Origin: an uncultured Actinomycetes bacterium | Lineage (GTDB): Bacteria; Actinomycetota; Acidimicrobiia; Acidimicrobiales; RAAP-2 | NCBI GenBank assembly: GCA_903871335.1 | Contig: CAIQGE010000015.1 | Location: forward strand, 56,478 to 120,477 | Length of the DNA: 64,000 nt | Direction of reading: 5' to 3' | In this document: positions 63,061 to 64,000 of the stretch, piece after piece | Layout of the letters: each line of letters begins with the position of its first letter | How positions within the stretch are numbered: the first letter of the stretch is position 1 | Position numbers and translations under genes: made by a program | Notes under the pieces: model-generated | Database searches by the model: none | Told to the model about the DNA's origin: nothing | Seen by the model: only the letters and a program-made list of their open reading frames with translations

Positions 63061-63849
63061 ATGCTAATAGCGATCCTTGCGGTTCTCTGGATTGCCGTCC
63101 TTACTCCGACTGTTGTTCGCCACTTTCGCGATCGTGACACGGACCGTTCAATTCTGAATTTTCACGAGCGAATGGCGCGGCTCGGGGGGAAAACAGAACC
63201 ACTCGTCGAGCCCGCACATCGCCTCGACGTGAGTGACGAACTACCGCCCCGTCCGGTGTACGAGTACGAGGTCAATCCTCCAACTCGTGCACCGCGACTG
63301 CGGGTCGTCCCCGCGAACGCCACGCCCGCCGATCTCGAACGCGACTTGTCGTGGGACGACTGGTCACGAGAGTACGCCGACGATCCGTTCGAAGAACCGT
63401 CACGTCCCGCTACCGCGTCGTACGCCTCGCAGTATCGCGCCGTCGCCTACGCGCAGGCTCCCGTCGCGTCCTCGTACGAGGAGCCGTTGTCGCAGAGTGT
63501 GTCACCGTCGCCGTACGGGTCACGCTCACAGCGCCTACGTCGCCGTCGCGTTCTATTGCAATTGGTCGCGGCATCGGTGATCACGACTCTCGCGACTCTG
63601 GCCACCGGTTGGTTCCCGTTCGAAGTCCTCGCGATCATTTCGTGGCTCGGGTTGGTCGGCTTTTTGGGTTTGATGTACTACGCCGTGACGACCGGCATGA
63701 TGGGAACGTCCCGCTCGGTTCCCACGTCGCAACCACGCGGCCTGGCACCGACTGCCTACTACGACGACGAGCCTCCCTACGACGAGAGTCCGCGCTATTC
63801 CTACCGCGATTCCGCGTACGACCCCCCTCGCTACGCGCAGGCGCTGTAG
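63061..63849 (+). CDS. SepX/GlpR-like membrane protein
   Basis: A 262-residue protein. Residues 1-20 form a membrane segment (MLIAILAVLWIAVLTPTVVRHF), followed by a basic and polar stretch RDTDRSILNFHERMARLGGK, a long disordered region rich in Pro, Ser, Tyr and Glu (about 60-155), a basic RLRRRRVLLQL, and two more hydrophobic segments (about 165-215). The tail is Tyr/Pro/Asp-rich. The N-terminus and layout resemble actinobacterial SepX/GlpR (Rv0996-like) cell-division-associated proteins, but the middle is not conserved enough for certainty. ATG 63061 has AGGGGG about 9 nt upstream. A perfect palindrome precedes it and tRNA-Ala follows. Confidence 0.6.
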   Translation: MLIAILAVLWIAVLTPTVVRHFRDRDTDRSILNFHERMARLGGKTEPLVEPAHRLDVSDELPPRPVYEYEVNPPTRAPRLRVVPANATPADLERDLSWDDWSREYADDPFEEPSRPATASYASQYRAVAYAQAPVASSYEEPLSQSVSPSPYGSRSQRLRRRRVLLQLVAASVITTLATLATGWFPFEVLAIISWLGLVGFLGLMYYAVTTGMMGTSRSVPTSQPRGLAPTAYYDDEPPYDESPRYSYRDSAYDPPRYAQAL

Positions 63850-63867
63850 CCCTTTCGCCCATCGGGC

Positions 63868-63873
63868 TAGACT
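63868..63873 (+). promoter_or_regulatory. Candidate -10 box of tRNA-Ala
   Basis: TAGACT at 63868-63873, 11 bp before the mature tRNA 5' end. Confidence 0.4.
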
Positions 63874-63884
63874 TGTAATCCCTC

Positions 63885-63957
63885 GGGGGTGTAGCTCAGT
63901 TGGCAGAGCGCTACGTTCGCAATGTAGAGGTCGTGGGTTCGACTCCCATCACCTCCA
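63885..63957 (+). tRNA. tRNA-Ala (anticodon CGC)
   Basis: Acceptor GGGGGTG pairs with CACCTCC and includes the G3-U70 wobble pair that identifies alanine tRNAs. D arm AGCTCAGTTGGCAGAGC, anticodon stem CTACG/TGTAG around loop TTCGCAA (anticodon CGC, codon GCG), T arm GTGGGTTCGACTCCCAT, discriminator A. The terminal CCA is not fully encoded (CCG follows). Confidence 0.96.
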
Positions 63958-64000
63958 CCGAGAATTAACGTTTGAATAACGTTGTCCCGGATCAGGGGCA

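Overview
The window is a dense, high-GC stretch of an actinobacterial chromosome. Actinobacterial marker families (WhiB1, DUF3107, the paired ArsA-like ATPases, DUF3090, a PdtaS-type kinase, mycofactocin genes) and a housekeeping gene order close to that of mycobacteria support this. The lack of mycobacterial features such as the b-delta ATP synthase fusion suggests a deeper lineage; Acidimicrobiia is my best guess, but this is an inference. Intergenic gaps are tiny, many stop and start codons overlap, and GTG starts are very common. No insertion sequences, phage genes or CRISPR arrays were seen.

Layout. (1) 1-5.3 kb: DUF3107, two ArsA-like ATPases, a PHP phosphoesterase and a PdtaS-like kinase, facing whiB1. 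(2) 5.3-7.8 kb: glycerophosphodiesterase and etfBA, closed by a strong terminator. (3) 7.9-10.8 kb: the conserved actinobacterial trio SCO1664-family / DUF3090 / MSMEG_4193-type phosphatase, then an Fe-S FrhB-like protein. (4) 10.9-18.8 kb: DNA glycosylase, an uncharacterised DUF7064-like protein with a phosphotransferase, DedA, Bcp peroxiredoxin, DEAD-box helicase, PIG-L deacetylase and a SulP transporter. (5) 18.8-31.2 kb: a dispersed mycofactocin locus. mftD is separated by an esterase, aconitase and argS from an NDMA-type alcohol dehydrogenase, mftF (divergent) and mftA-mftB-mftC-mftE plus a mycofactocin-type SDR. A fatty acid desaturase follows convergently. (6) 32.2-35.2 kb: a cobalamin riboswitch controlling a B12-type ABC importer. 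(7) 35.3-46.9 kb: pyk, tRNA-Arg(CCG), lysA-hom-thrC, rho, rpmE-prfA-prmC-tsaC and rpiB-glyA. (8) 47-55.8 kb: wecA-like gene and the complete F1Fo ATP synthase operon. (9) 55.8-64 kb: CBS protein, glpX/murA divergent pair, meaB, cysDN/cysH divergent pair, a SepX/GlpR-like membrane protein and tRNA-Ala(CGC).

How the parts work together. The mycofactocin genes should make a glycosylated peptide-derived redox cofactor from the 36-residue precursor MftA, and the alcohol dehydrogenase and SDR are its likely clients. B12 uptake is under riboswitch control and MeaB, a chaperone of a B12 enzyme, lies 24 kb away. CysD/N/H perform the first steps of sulfate assimilation.

The main new observations: a very regular start signal (TANNNT, then exactly 6 nt, then ATG/GTG) before many genes, implying widespread leaderless transcripts; the same signal before an ATT codon that would start the SulP transporter; a repeated imperfect palindrome on both sides of cysH and a perfect 12-bp-arm palindrome beyond it; a CysH that has lost one Fe-S cysteine; MurA with Asp at the fosfomycin-target Cys; an internally duplicated ATP synthase delta subunit; and a DNA glycosylase with an altered zinc finger.
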